Shown piece after piece: positions 17,810-27,239 of a DNA stretch of 64,000 nucleotides. Source of the DNA: Faecalispora sporosphaeroides DSM 1294 (GTDB taxonomy: Bacteria; Bacillota; Clostridia; Oscillospirales; Acutalibacteraceae); the NCBI GenBank assembly GCA_000383295.1, contig KB911068.1, positions 299,322 to 363,321 on the forward strand, written 5' to 3'. Position numbers and translations under genes: made by a program. Position 1 is the stretch's first letter, and every line of letters starts with the position of its first letter. The notes beneath the pieces were generated by a model, which had not been told where the DNA came from, searched no databases, and saw only the letters and a program-made list of their open reading frames with translations.

Positions 17810-18868
17810 CTAATTCAGCAGAGTGGCACGGATGCGGGCCGCGAATTCGTCCAGCCGGTCCGCAATTCCCGGCAGAGCCAAGGCCTCGCCGGGGTCGTTG
17901 GCTGTTTCCAGCATGGAAAACCGGCCGGGCAGAAAGAACGACTTGTTCATGTTCAGCCCGGCGATCAGCTGCCGGGCCACGATATCGCCCCCGGAGTAAC
18001 CGGACACTACAATGGAGAACAGCGCCTTGTCGTAAAAGCGTGTCTGCCGAAACAGGGCGGTAAGGCGGTTGATGAAGGCGGTCAGGTTGGCGGACAGCGC
18101 GTCGTTGTAATTGGGACACAGCATCACCACCCCGGCGCACCGGCGAACAGCAGGGTAAACCTCGTCCTGCATCACGCCGCCGTAGAAGCAGCCCCCCCGC
18201 TCGCCAAAGTGGAGGCACATGGTGTAGGGGCAGCCTGAGCAGTCGAACAGGGTGCCGTTGCGCAGCCCGATTTCGGTTACGGTGAACGCGCCGCCAAGGC
18301 GGGAGTTGACCTCCTCCCACAGCGCCAGAGTGTTGGAGGTGTGGTGGCTGGAGGCGTGGAGCACCAGAAGCTCCGGTTTTTCCGGCTTGGGGAAGGCTTC
18401 CTCCTCCAAGCGGTCGGCCAGCTCCCGGGCAGCGGCGCGGTAGGCCCCCGGAAAATCGGTGTTCAGCTGCCTTGCCTGAACCTTAAAGTTGGTGAGTGAA
18501 CCGGTTCCCTCTACCAGCGGGCGGCCCAAAAACGCGCAGCCGGCCAGATTGGCCGCCAGAGTCAGCTCCGCCGCCGCCGACTTGGTGTACAAAGGGGTGG
18601 TTCCGTCTACGATCAGTCCGGCCGTGCAGCCCTCCAGCAGCCAGGGCTCCCGGCGCAGGCGGGCCAGCAGCCGAACGGACTCTGTGTTCGTGCCGGTATC
18701 GCCAAGGGGAAGGGCAAAGAGGAGGCGCTGGCCGGAAAGGCCGTCAAGATCCTCCGCCCGGCGCAGCGTGCGGGCCTGCCGCCCCTCAAGAGCGTGATGC
18801 AAAATTTCATCCAGACGGGCGTCTTCTCCCGGAACGTCCGGATAGGGCTCGATTACGATCAGGGACAC
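17810..18868 (-). CDS. Flavodoxin-like NAD(P)H-dependent oxidoreductase with an unusual N-terminal domain
   Basis: A 352-residue protein. The C-terminal part (about 165-352) resembles NADPH-dependent FMN reductases: a phosphate-loop-like LLVLHASSHHTSNT, then the CSGCPYTMC cluster and the PNYNDALSANLTAFINRL stretch that normally frames FMN. The N-terminal part (about 1-160) contains an IVDGTTPLYTKSAAAEL segment like a substrate loop and is not a standard flavodoxin partner. The start is set at GTG 18868, because AAGAAGG lies 8 bases upstream; a TTG abutting the previous stop (18892) has no ribosome site. It is the last gene of the operon with the dehydrogenase-like and giant fusion genes. The physiological electron acceptor is unknown. 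Confidence 0.75.
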   Translation of the reverse strand: MSLIVIEPYPDVPGEDARLDEILHHALEGRQARTLRRAEDLDGLSGQRLLFALPLGDTGTNTESVRLLARLRREPWLLEGCTAGLIVDGTTPLYTKSAAAELTLAANLAGCAFLGRPLVEGTGSLTNFKVQARQLNTDFPGAYRAAARELADRLEEEAFPKPEKPELLVLHASSHHTSNTLALWEEVNSRLGGAFTVTEIGLRNGTLFDCSGCPYTMCLHFGERGGCFYGGVMQDEVYPAVRRCAGVVMLCPNYNDALSANLTAFINRLTALFRQTRFYDKALFSIVVSGYSGGDIVARQLIAGLNMNKSFFLPGRFSMLETANDPGEALALPGIADRLDEFAARIRATLLN

Positions 18869-18892
18869 TTCAGTTACCTTCTTCTCAAACAA

Positions 18893-20131
18893 TTATAAAA
18901 TCTCTTTCAGGTGCTGTGCCGCGTCGCGGATATGGCCGAACAGAGCGTCCGGAATATGGGGCAGCAATTCGGTTTCGATGCCGGCGGGGGTGAAACGGTT
19001 TTTCACGCCCATGTAAATGCCGTCCAGAAAAACAGAGCCGCAGTGCCACTCGCCCCGCAGGGTAAGAAGCAGAGAAAGAGCGCCGGAGGACAGGGCGGGG
19101 GCTACGTAGGGCTTAAAGCCCAGCTCACGCATTTTTAAATTGGCCGTCACGGTGAGGTGGGTCAGCTCCTGAGACAGCGCCTCGTCATAGTGCTCGACGG
19201 AATTGGCGATAAAAAGGCCGGTGCCGTGGGGGCCGAACGAGCGCCCCTCCGACAAAAAGGAGGAGAACCGTTCGTCCCGCTTGGCATAGTAGGCGGCCCG
19301 GGCGTTCATCACGCCAAGGCCAAAGCCCTGAATCTGCTCGGGGCGCAGGCCCTTGCTGTCCCACGTGCCGGATTCATCGCGGTTGCTCTCCAGATAGGCG
19401 GTTTTGGCCAGGGGATCCACCGGGTCGGAGACGGCGCACCACAGGCCCCGGAACCGGGCCTCGCGGGCCATTTTGGCGTAGTGCTTCACGATGGAGGCGT
19501 TCGCCTCAAACTGGGCCATGCGCACGTCCTTCACCTGAGACCCCACCGGCGGAATTCCTTTGGAAGCCACAAAGACAAACACGTCGCAGTCGAAGATGTG
19601 CTCGGGGGAAACAATCTTCACCTCGGGCAGGGCGTCGTAATCCCAGGGCAGGGCGACCTGGCCCATCTCAAATTCCCAGCGGGCGGTGATCTGATCCGAC
19701 AGGTCGCAGATGCCGATGGAGGAGATGACATCCCCGCCGAGCAGCTTCAGTCCGGTGAGCAAAGTGGAGCCCACATCCCCGATGGCCAGCAGATTGACCC
19801 GACGTTTGCCGGGGGTCGGGGCTGCGGCGAGCAATTCTTCCCACCCGGGGCGGCCCGTGTTGACGGCGGTGAGCCGGCCCTCGGCGATGGCGGCCCGGGT
19901 GGGGCCGTCCGCTTCCGTTTCGGTCAGGCGGGAGGCGTCCAGCACCTCCAGCCCGTGGGGGGCCAGCAGCTGCCCCGGGTGGCCGACGCGAAAAGAGCCG
20001 CGGCCCAGGACCGCGTCCCCGGGAACCGGAGCATAGAGCCTTCCCGCCGTTACCGGAGCAATGGGTGGGCCGAAGCCGTCCAGAGGGGTGAGAGACACCA
20101 GGTTAGCGCCTTTGTAGCGATAATAATACAT
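18893..20131 (-). CDS. Lactate/malate-dehydrogenase-like protein
   Basis: A 412-residue cytoplasmic protein. From about residue 112 it follows the LDH/MDH fold: Rossmann opening VNLLAIGDVGSTLLTGL, Asp after the second strand (ICDLSD), the substrate/cofactor segment VSDPVDPLAKTAY, the GFGLGVMNARAAYYAK helix and a His in FGPHGTG at the place of the catalytic His. The first 110 residues are an extension absent from ordinary 310-320 residue LDH/MDH enzymes. GGAAGGTG lies about 5 bases before the ATG. It sits 78 bases after the giant fusion and directly before the flavodoxin-like gene, so the three probably work together. Its substrate may well not be lactate or malate; that is open. Confidence 0.75.
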   Translation of the reverse strand: MYYYRYKGANLVSLTPLDGFGPPIAPVTAGRLYAPVPGDAVLGRGSFRVGHPGQLLAPHGLEVLDASRLTETEADGPTRAAIAEGRLTAVNTGRPGWEELLAAAPTPGKRRVNLLAIGDVGSTLLTGLKLLGGDVISSIGICDLSDQITARWEFEMGQVALPWDYDALPEVKIVSPEHIFDCDVFVFVASKGIPPVGSQVKDVRMAQFEANASIVKHYAKMAREARFRGLWCAVSDPVDPLAKTAYLESNRDESGTWDSKGLRPEQIQGFGLGVMNARAAYYAKRDERFSSFLSEGRSFGPHGTGLFIANSVEHYDEALSQELTHLTVTANLKMRELGFKPYVAPALSSGALSLLLTLRGEWHCGSVFLDGIYMGVKNRFTPAGIETELLPHIPDALFGHIRDAAQHLKEIL

Positions 20132-20209
20132 AGCATCACCTTCCAGAAATGAAATTTTTGGACAAGCGGAGAAGAAAAACGCAGAGCAGTTCCCTGCGTG
20201 CAGCGAAAC

Positions 20210-23200
20210 TTACTGGTATTGCCGCAGCAGCTGCTCCAGATCGTTTTCCAGATAGACGGAAGCGGACAGATTGGGGTCGTAGCTCAGGCATGTGCCCTTG
20301 TCGGGGCACAGGGGCAGAATCACTGCCTCGGGCAGTCGGGACAGGGTCAAATTCCGCCCATAGAGAATCCGGTATTCCTGTTCCAGAGTGGAGATGACAT
20401 CGTGGGCGGACTCCAGACAGGTGCGGGAGAGATGAAACACCGCGTCCCGACCGCACTCGGCCAGGTTGGAGGGGGCGGCGTAGGGCAGAATGTGGTTGAT
20501 CCCGGGCAGCAGGCCGGGAACGGGGAAGCCGGGCCTGCGCACGGTGTTGCCGCCGATGAAGGGGTATAGGGTGGATTCCACGAACCACTGCCGCAGCCGG
20601 GGCAGAAAATAGACGCTGTCGATCGGGCGATCCCAGGAATGCATCAAATCCTTGCCATAGCCCGACAGCACGCCCACCAGCACCATGCGGATGGGAACTC
20701 CCTCCTCGCGCAGAATGGGATCCAGCGCCCACATGCGAAAGCCGGGGTGCATCAGGTCGTCCACCAAAATCACCGGCCGGTCAAAGGATTTGATGGTGCG
20801 GATCTGGCAGGGGATGGAGGCGTAATAAGGGAACGCCTCGATGGTGCTCCCAGACAGATCCGGGGAAAACACCCGGTCGGTGTGAACGGTTTTAGTCACC
20901 GTGTTTGGAACAATTTTGCCTCGGAGCAGCTTGCCGAAGGGAACGCACATATTTTCGCCGAGTACCCGCGGATTGGTGGGCGTGGAGGAAACATTGTTGT
21001 AGGCGGTGATCTTCTCCAGCAGCCGGTGATGAATGATATCGGCGGACAGCGTCAGAACCAGAGAACCTGGGTACAGCCCGGTCAGCGCGTGCTGAAGCTG
21101 CTCGTGGCCGCGGCGAATGGCAGACAGCACGCGGGAATTTCGGCACAGCGGCTCCTGAATCGCGGTTTCCAGATTTTGAATGAGTACCGTGGGGGCGTGC
21201 ATGTCCACCTCGCGGATCGGCGCATCCCCCTCCCGGGGGACAAAGCCCTGCCGGGACAGCGTGTCCTCCAGGGGCAGAGGGATGCGGCCGTCGTGCGGGC
21301 GAAAAACAGCGTAGACATATTCCTCCTCCAGCGCCCGGGCAAGCAGCTCGCTGAGAAGAAGCTGGCCGTAATCCTTGTGCCGCTCGGAGGTGTCTGCGCT
21401 CAGGGTAGTGAGGAGAAGCACGTTGCCGGCGGAGCGCAGGCGAATGCGGTTGGCCAGCTCGTGATCCTCCAGCGCGGTGAACAGCTGGGAGGTGGTCAGC
21501 AGGCGGTAACTGATAAAGCCCAGATGCCGCTCTTGCCCGGTGCGGCGCAGCAGCAGGATGCGGTCCTGCCGGCGGGCGATGGCGGCGCAGACCTCTTCTC
21601 CGTTCGGGTAGCTGGCGGTCAGGCGGCACAAAAGGGCCGGGGAGGGAGTGTCGATCCACTGAAATTCCAGATCCCCGGCGTAAAGGAGGGGCTTGTCCGG
21701 AGTGTCCCGAAGGTAGAGACCGTTTTGATAGATAAAGTCCTGAATGACCGGGTCGGTAAAGGAGGAGATATCCCGGTTGAGATCCACATTTTCCCGGATG
21801 CGGGTTGAGCTGATGTCCTCCAGATGAGGGGGCAGCTGAAGCTGAATCACCTTGCCGGTGATGGGCAGGCTGCGGGGCAGCTCGGCTTCCCCCGCCCGGC
21901 GGAAGATGATATGGTTCATTTGGTGGATGGAATACGGGGCCGGCTGAGCCCGATAGGAGGAGGCGTTAAGCACCACGTCGCTCCCCACCACCACGTAAAC
22001 CTGCTGCGTTGGGAACAGCTCCGTCAGCCGCCGCAGGTCGGCGGGGTTGGCGATGTTGACCGGAATGTCGTCCGGGAACAGGTGAACATGAAAATCCCCG
22101 GCCACGGATAAATTGACGATCTGCCGGCGGATCAGATGGGGCTGGGCCTTTTTGGACCAGGAGAACTCGTCCACCGCCAGATAGACTTCAAACCCCATAT
22201 CCCGAATGGCGTGAACAATGCCCTTGTGAGACAGGGTAAATGGGTCGAAGGTGCCGGGGAAAAAGGCGATGTTCCGGGGCCTGTCAAAGGAGAAGGGGCC
22301 GTGATCCAGCCGCCGCACGGCGATAAAGCGGTTGATATGGGCGAGGGCGGCGGCCCGGTAGAAGAAGGTCAGGTCGTTGTGGCCCGGCGCCTCCTGCATG
22401 AGAAAAAGCAGCTTGCGGAAGCACAGGGAGAACAGCCGCCCCTTTTCGTCCATCTCCAGCACGGGGGATTCAAACAGCAGCTTGCCGATGACCAGCAGGG
22501 CCTCCTGATGCACCTCCTCCCGGTAATGGGCCAGTCCCTGAAGCAGCAGGCCGAGCAGCTCCTGCCGGCGGGCCTCGTAGACAGACTCCGATTCGGAGAA
22601 GCGTTCCCGGTAGGCGGGGTAGTGCTGAAGGAGCACTCCAATGGTGTTCAGCGCGCCGGAAACGGCGGAGTCGCTGGGGGAGCCGAGCAGCCCCTTGAGC
22701 CACAGCACCTGCTCGTCGAGCTCATCGGGGTGCAGGTATAGGGCGGCCTTGCCCAAGTATTCGGGAATATATTTGGAGATTTCGTACTGGCCCATTTCCA
22801 GGCCCTTGCCCAGCTCCACAACCACCTCGTTGCGCTGATCCCGGCGCAGCATCGGCAGGGTGCGCACCAGCGCGGAGCCGGCGGTGTGCCGAACCACCAC
22901 CCGTTCCGATACCTTGATCAGATTGGAGAAGTGGGTGGCGATATGAAGCGTGTGCATTTTCAGGCCGTGCTCCACCTGATCCCGCAAAAGCTCCACACCG
23001 GCCACCTTGACAACCCAGGGAGTGGCGATTTTCAGGTTGTCCAGAAAAACCTCACTGGTGATGTCCGTGTGGTACAGGGTGCGCTCAAGTGCGGTGACGT
23101 CCTCCCCGGCCCGGCGCAGAATCCTGCATTGCAGAAAGACGGTGGTCAGTTGATTTGACTCCAGATTCCGGGCAACCTGAGCGATGCGGGCCATCTGCGG

Positions 23201-25003
23201 ATGGCTGCGGGGAAGGGAACGTTCGACTTCCCGCAGAAATTCCAGGGCAGCGATGACCAGCCGCAATTCGTCGGAAGCGGCGAAATGGGCCGCAAAGTCG
23301 ATCAGTCTGCCTCGGGTTTCCTCCCCGTAATATTGGGAGGGCAAAGAGCGGATGGCGTCCAGCAGGGTGAAGGCGGTATCGGGGGAGATTTTCTCCGGCT
23401 TGTCATAGTAGTTCAGCAGGGCACCCAAAAAGCGGGGCACATCTCCCGGCCGGGCGAAGTCCAGCATGGCGCCGACCGTCAGCTTCAGGGCGTAGCTGAT
23501 GTGGGAACGCTCCTGAGGGGTGGTCTTATGATCCGGAAAAATGATCTTGTCCAGGTACTGCGCCCACAGGGTGAAGGGAACCTCTTCCGCCGGGTCGTTT
23601 TGGGCGTCGGCGGGAATTTCCTTGCGGTAAACCAGATGAAAGCGGGCGATCAGCTGGCCGATCAGGCTACCGGCCTGGCGCCGGATATCGCCCTCGCGGT
23701 GAATCAACAGTTCGTACAGAAAAGACAGCGCCTGCGTCTTCTGCCGCACAGACAGATAAGTGAAGTATTCCTCAAAAACGTTGAGGTACGCCCGCAGCTG
23801 CTGCCAGCTTTTGGCGGAGCGGGCCTCCTCGATGATATTGCCGAACTTTTGCTCGTTTGAGAGCATGTGCATCAATTGCAGGTTGTGATCCACCGACAAA
23901 AGGATCAGGCTGTTCAGCGTTTCCTCCGGGCTCATCAGGGCGGGGTCCTTGTGGGGGGCGGGGGGCTGCGGATGCCCTGTCAGCTCCACATCCACCCCAA
24001 GGCTGCGCATGTAGTCCTCAAAGTCGTGCAGCTTGCCGTAGACGAATTCATACCGCCTGCGCTTTTTTTGATCCACATTTTCCAGTTTGGACAATATTAC
24101 CTGATAGGATTCGTCCAGAGGGTAAAGAACAATGACCTCGTTGCCGTCTGCGTCGCGGATTTGCTTGGAACGAAAATCCGCGTAGATCAAAAGCAGGGAT
24201 TCCGCCGACAGGGATTCCAGCTCCAGATCCCAGGTGGAGTGGTTGGAGGCAATGTGGCTGATCCCGTCCATCTTACGGGCAAGGAGCCACTGGTCGGTGT
24301 AATAGTAGTGCAGGTGGGGAACCCGCTCGCCGGGGCGGCAGCCGAATTTTCCAAAATCGTGGGTTGCGGCGGCTCCGGAAATCAGGGCCAGGTCCACCTC
24401 CACCCCCGCCTCCTTCAGCCCGCGGGCGGCGGCCATGGCAATGTAGTGGACGCCGGCGATATGGCTTAGGGTTTGGTAGGGAGTAACCTCCGCCCCAAGG
24501 CGCATCATCTCGTAAAGAAATTCCTCCCGCCAGGCGCCCAGCAGACGGCGGTATTCCTTGGCACTGTTGCAGTGGCTGTATTCTTCCTCCGAAAGGAACT
24601 GAAAATCCAGCATGGGGTCAAAGGGGAGGGCGTCGCGCTCGTAATCCAGAAGAATCTGCAGAACGGTCAGGTAGATGCGGGCCCCCTGGGCATACCGGCC
24701 GGCCTGCGGCGCAAACCCGTTTTCCGGGAACATCAGGCTGCACACATATTGGTAGGAAAAGCGCAGCCAGCCCTCCTCCGGCGCGTCGGGGCACAGCTGG
24801 CGGAGCACCGGGGCGCATAAATCCAGCACCTGGGCGCAGCGCAGCCGTTTCCGGATGGGGAACAGGGCGGCCAGCCCTTCGATCCACGCAGGATTTTTGA
24901 AGCGATCCAGAGTGGTTTTTCGGTTCGGAAGAGCGGTAAGCCGAAGAGAGGCAAGAGCCTCGATTATCTCCTGGTTTACCTGACGAATCGGTTTATCATA
25001 CAT
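20210..25003 (-). CDS. Giant fusion: HD hydrolase, helical repeats, NMN-adenylyltransferase-like, GNAT-like and phosphoribosyltransferase-like domains
   Basis: A 1597-residue cytoplasmic protein with no signal or membrane helices. Parts in order: an unassigned N-terminal region (1-160); an HD-type metal hydrolase at about 170-330 (HIAGVHY, ATHDFGKFG, ASNHSTWD); a long alpha-helical HEAT-like region at about 400-900; a nucleotidyltransferase at about 905-1095 with the HxGH-like FFPGTFDPFTLSHKG and the ISSTRIRENV motif of NadD/cytidylyltransferases; a GNAT-like segment at about 1110-1260 (GQLLLSELLARALEEEYVY); and a phosphoribosyltransferase-like domain at about 1340-1500 with VILVDDLMHPGFR. 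ATG 25003 is preceded by AGGTGG 11 bases upstream; an open extension of 56 codons looks non-coding. In many Firmicutes nadD neighbours the HD hydrolase gene yqeK, so an HD-NMNAT fusion hints at NAD or dinucleotide metabolism. This is inference. Confidence 0.8.
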   Translation of the reverse strand: MYDKPIRQVNQEIIEALASLRLTALPNRKTTLDRFKNPAWIEGLAALFPIRKRLRCAQVLDLCAPVLRQLCPDAPEEGWLRFSYQYVCSLMFPENGFAPQAGRYAQGARIYLTVLQILLDYERDALPFDPMLDFQFLSEEEYSHCNSAKEYRRLLGAWREEFLYEMMRLGAEVTPYQTLSHIAGVHYIAMAAARGLKEAGVEVDLALISGAAATHDFGKFGCRPGERVPHLHYYYTDQWLLARKMDGISHIASNHSTWDLELESLSAESLLLIYADFRSKQIRDADGNEVIVLYPLDESYQVILSKLENVDQKKRRRYEFVYGKLHDFEDYMRSLGVDVELTGHPQPPAPHKDPALMSPEETLNSLILLSVDHNLQLMHMLSNEQKFGNIIEEARSAKSWQQLRAYLNVFEEYFTYLSVRQKTQALSFLYELLIHREGDIRRQAGSLIGQLIARFHLVYRKEIPADAQNDPAEEVPFTLWAQYLDKIIFPDHKTTPQERSHISYALKLTVGAMLDFARPGDVPRFLGALLNYYDKPEKISPDTAFTLLDAIRSLPSQYYGEETRGRLIDFAAHFAASDELRLVIAALEFLREVERSLPRSHPQMARIAQVARNLESNQLTTVFLQCRILRRAGEDVTALERTLYHTDITSEVFLDNLKIATPWVVKVAGVELLRDQVEHGLKMHTLHIATHFSNLIKVSERVVVRHTAGSALVRTLPMLRRDQRNEVVVELGKGLEMGQYEISKYIPEYLGKAALYLHPDELDEQVLWLKGLLGSPSDSAVSGALNTIGVLLQHYPAYRERFSESESVYEARRQELLGLLLQGLAHYREEVHQEALLVIGKLLFESPVLEMDEKGRLFSLCFRKLLFLMQEAPGHNDLTFFYRAAALAHINRFIAVRRLDHGPFSFDRPRNIAFFPGTFDPFTLSHKGIVHAIRDMGFEVYLAVDEFSWSKKAQPHLIRRQIVNLSVAGDFHVHLFPDDIPVNIANPADLRRLTELFPTQQVYVVVGSDVVLNASSYRAQPAPYSIHQMNHIIFRRAGEAELPRSLPITGKVIQLQLPPHLEDISSTRIRENVDLNRDISSFTDPVIQDFIYQNGLYLRDTPDKPLLYAGDLEFQWIDTPSPALLCRLTASYPNGEEVCAAIARRQDRILLLRRTGQERHLGFISYRLLTTSQLFTALEDHELANRIRLRSAGNVLLLTTLSADTSERHKDYGQLLLSELLARALEEEYVYAVFRPHDGRIPLPLEDTLSRQGFVPREGDAPIREVDMHAPTVLIQNLETAIQEPLCRNSRVLSAIRRGHEQLQHALTGLYPGSLVLTLSADIIHHRLLEKITAYNNVSSTPTNPRVLGENMCVPFGKLLRGKIVPNTVTKTVHTDRVFSPDLSGSTIEAFPYYASIPCQIRTIKSFDRPVILVDDLMHPGFRMWALDPILREEGVPIRMVLVGVLSGYGKDLMHSWDRPIDSVYFLPRLRQWFVESTLYPFIGGNTVRRPGFPVPGLLPGINHILPYAAPSNLAECGRDAVFHLSRTCLESAHDVISTLEQEYRILYGRNLTLSRLPEAVILPLCPDKGTCLSYDPNLSASVYLENDLEQLLRQYQ

Positions 25004-25280
25004 GGGGTGACCCACCTTTCTCTTGCCGTAAGAGAGAATCAAAGCGTGCGCAGGAATGGCGCAAGCTGTGCCCTTTGGGAGCGCGGTTTCTTTTGCTTCA
25101 TTGTACCATACTTGCCGTGGATTGGAAAGGGAGGAAGCGTCGATGAGAACAGGGAACCGGCGCTCTCTCAACAGACCTTGTTTGGCAGCTTGTGCAGCAG
25201 CCTCTCCGGCGCAGCGAAGGTAAGCGGAAATCGCGTTCCGCTTGAGTCCTGCGGCGAAGCTTCATCAGAAAAATATGAAG
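25004..25280. other. Spacer upstream of the giant fusion gene
   Basis: About 280 bases that should hold the promoter of the three-gene operon. No confident -35/-10 pair is visible, and no gene. Confidence 0.35.
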
Positions 25281-25316
25281 GCGGCGGTATTCTCCCGCTG
25301 GGAAGAATACCGCCGC
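25281..25316 (-). terminator. Terminator of the cupin-XRE regulator gene
   Basis: A 13-bp perfect stem (25281-25293 with 25304-25316). On the minus strand it is followed, after a few bases, by ATATTTTTC. It lies 47 bases beyond the stop of the regulator. Confidence 0.75.
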
Positions 25317-25363
25317 TCTTTGGAAAAGATAGCTGCCGGCAAGGCTTTGGGGCGTTTTTCAGC

Positions 25364-25960
25364 TCAAAGATTCAAATAATCCGGGCTGCTGCTCTTAAAA
25401 GGATTCGGATAATTGAGCGTCAATATCTTGGCGATCTTATTGGTAAAGTTAATCCAGTTATGGGGGCGGTTGGAGTGAATCTGAATGCTGTCCCCCGGAT
25501 ACAGGCAGTATTTGTTGTCGCCGATAAAAACAGTTACGACCCCTTCCAGCACATAGATGAATTCTTCCCCGTGGTGGCAGTACATCTCCAGCTTTTTCAG
25601 GTCTGCGTTTGCCAGCGGCATCAGCTGAAAAATTCTTGGGAGCGCCTCAAAGTCGGTCACTTCGTTGCTCAGAATAAATTGAATAATCTGCGGGCTTACC
25701 TGGGTGCACGTCATGTCGAAGCTGTGCACGACCGGGTCGGTGTCTTTCACATCGATTTCGTCGAAGAAAACGGAGAGCGTTACTCCCAAAATTTCAGCGA
25801 TTTTTGCGAGAGAGTCTATGGCGATGGAAGAAATGCCGCGCTCGAGCTGCGAAAGAAAGCCGACGGAGAGCCCGGATTGATCACTTAATTGCTTTAGAGT
25901 CATTTCCTTTTCCTTGCGCAGGGCTTTTATTTTAGATCCTATGGTGATGTTGTGGTCCAC
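25364..25960 (-). CDS. XRE-family transcriptional regulator with C-terminal cupin sensor
   Basis: A 198-residue DNA-binding protein. The HTH_3 domain at about 5-62 shows ALRKEKEMTLKQLSDQSGLS and FLSQLERGISSIAIDSLAKI; a cupin_2 domain at about 115-190 shows MYCHHGEEFIYVLEG and YPGDSIQIHSNRPHNW. Such SutR/PuuR-like proteins sense small amines or amino-acid derivatives through the cupin and usually repress neighbouring catabolic genes. The GTG at 25960 is chosen because GGGAGG lies 6 bases upstream; the extension to 26107 runs through the promoter. It is divergent from the hydroxyproline operon, and the TTTCAT-N4-ATGAAA palindromes are its best candidate sites. The effector could be proline, hydroxyproline or P5C (inference). 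Confidence 0.9.
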   Translation of the reverse strand: MDHNITIGSKIKALRKEKEMTLKQLSDQSGLSVGFLSQLERGISSIAIDSLAKIAEILGVTLSVFFDEIDVKDTDPVVHSFDMTCTQVSPQIIQFILSNEVTDFEALPRIFQLMPLANADLKKLEMYCHHGEEFIYVLEGVVTVFIGDNKYCLYPGDSIQIHSNRPHNWINFTNKIAKILTLNYPNPFKSSSPDYLNL

Positions 25961-26065
25961 AAGAAACCTCCCTTTCAGGATTGAAATTTTGACGTGATTC
26001 CGCGGGCCGGGGAAGTTATAAAGAAGCGCTCTGTATCCCGTTCCATTCCGAATAGATATAAAAAT

Positions 26066-26094
26066 ATGATATCTGTCTTGTCCGAAAAAGTCAA
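26066..26094 (-). promoter_or_regulatory. Promoter of the cupin-XRE regulator
   Basis: On minus: TTGACT (26094-26089), 17-base spacer, TATCAT (26071-26066). The dyad AGATAT...ATATCT (about 26054-26074) overlaps the -10 and could mediate self-control. Confidence 0.7.
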
Positions 26095-26199
26095 CAGAGG
26101 GGAACATTCTTTCCCGTGGATTTGAAAATTAAACAGGAATCGCTTACAAAATGGCGAAAAATATTTGCGTTTTCTTATATGTGAAATTTTTAAGAGCTA

Positions 26200-26228
26200 T
26201 TGACTTTTATATCGCGGAATAATATAAT
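26200..26228 (+). promoter_or_regulatory. Promoter of the hydroxyproline operon
   Basis: TTGACT (26200-26205), 17-base spacer, perfect TATAAT (26223-26228), about 54 bases before the activase start codon. Confidence 0.85.
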
Positions 26229-26248
26229 GACAGTGAAATTTGTAGCAA

Positions 26249-26272
26249 ATATTTTCATTAATATGAAAATAT
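26249..26272. promoter_or_regulatory. Operator palindrome of the hydroxyproline operon
   Basis: A perfect 10-bp dyad ATATTTTCAT / ATGAAAATAT with spacer TAAT, placed just after the expected transcription start and before GGAGG. A protein bound here would block transcription. The core TTTCAT-N4-ATGAAA recurs at the peptide-transporter promoter. Confidence 0.65.
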
Positions 26273-26281
26273 GGAGGCAAA

Positions 26282-27196
26282 ATGAATCATACATATCATA
26301 TTAATATTCAAAAATTTTCAATACATGATGGCAACGGCATCCGAACTACCGTGTTTTTCAAAGGGTGTCCGTTATCCTGCGCCTGGTGTCACAATCCGGA
26401 AAGCCAGCGGTTTCACCGGGAGCTGATGTTCGACGAGGAACGGTGCACCGGCTGCGGCAGCTGCATTGCGGCTTGCCCGCAGCAGGCAGTTTTTCGGGCG
26501 GAATCCGGCAAGGCGGCGACCGACCGAACAAAATGCACCGCCTGTGGGCTTTGCGTGAGCCGGTGTTTTTACCATGCGAGGAGTGTCGTCGGCACAGAGA
26601 TTCCCGTTCCCGAGCTGGTGCGTCAATTGGTGCGCGACCGCATGTTTTATGAGGTTTCCGGCGGGGGAGTGACGCTTTCCGGCGGGGAGGTCATGGCGCA
26701 GGACATGAATTACATTCAGCAGCTGGTCAAGGCGCTGCACGAGGAGGATATCAGCGTCGATATCGACACTTGCGGCGACGCGCCTTATGAGAATTTTCAA
26801 AGGGTTCTTCCCTATGCGGATACCTTCCTTTATGATCTGAAAGCCGTCACTCCGCAGATTCATCTGGAATACACCGGCAGGGACAATAAAAGGATCATAG
26901 AAAATCTGCAGCGCCTGAGCCGCGACGGCGCAAAAATCAACCTTCGGGTTCCGGTGATTCCCGGCGTGAACGACGGCGAGGAGGAAACGCAGGGGATGAT
27001 CGCGCTGATCCGGGACAGCGGCGTCCGTCTGACGCAGGTGAATCTCCTCCCTTACCATAGGGTGGGGGCGGATAAAAATATCCGGCTGGGCCGGGCAGAC
27101 TGCCGGGAATTCGAGCCCCCGGCTGCCGAGAAGATGGAACAGCTCAAAAACAGGTGGCAGGGCGCCGGGATTTCTCCTGTTTTTATCGGCGGATAA
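26282..27196 (+). CDS. hypE: Glycyl-radical enzyme activating enzyme (radical SAM), partner of HypD
   Basis: A 304-residue radical-SAM activase that installs the glycyl radical on the next gene's product. It has the SAM cluster CPLSCAWC near residue 30, two ferredoxin-like 4Fe-4S motifs (CTGCGSCIAACP and CTACGLCVSRCF) at about 58-95, and the GGGVTLSGGEVMAQ segment typical of activases of the PflA/CutD group. GGAGG lies 5 bases before the ATG. It is the first gene of the operon, 43 bases ahead of the glycyl-radical enzyme; an adjacent activase is the rule for this superfamily. It requires anaerobic conditions. The dedicated partner is inferred from adjacency and from the HypD identity. Confidence 0.93.
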   Translation: MNHTYHINIQKFSIHDGNGIRTTVFFKGCPLSCAWCHNPESQRFHRELMFDEERCTGCGSCIAACPQQAVFRAESGKAATDRTKCTACGLCVSRCFYHARSVVGTEIPVPELVRQLVRDRMFYEVSGGGVTLSGGEVMAQDMNYIQQLVKALHEEDISVDIDTCGDAPYENFQRVLPYADTFLYDLKAVTPQIHLEYTGRDNKRIIENLQRLSRDGAKINLRVPVIPGVNDGEEETQGMIALIRDSGVRLTQVNLLPYHRVGADKNIRLGRADCREFEPPAAEKMEQLKNRWQGAGISPVFIGG

Positions 27197-27239
27197 GGGA
27201 ACGGCAAACATAAAATTTTAGATAGAGGAGGACTTTATT

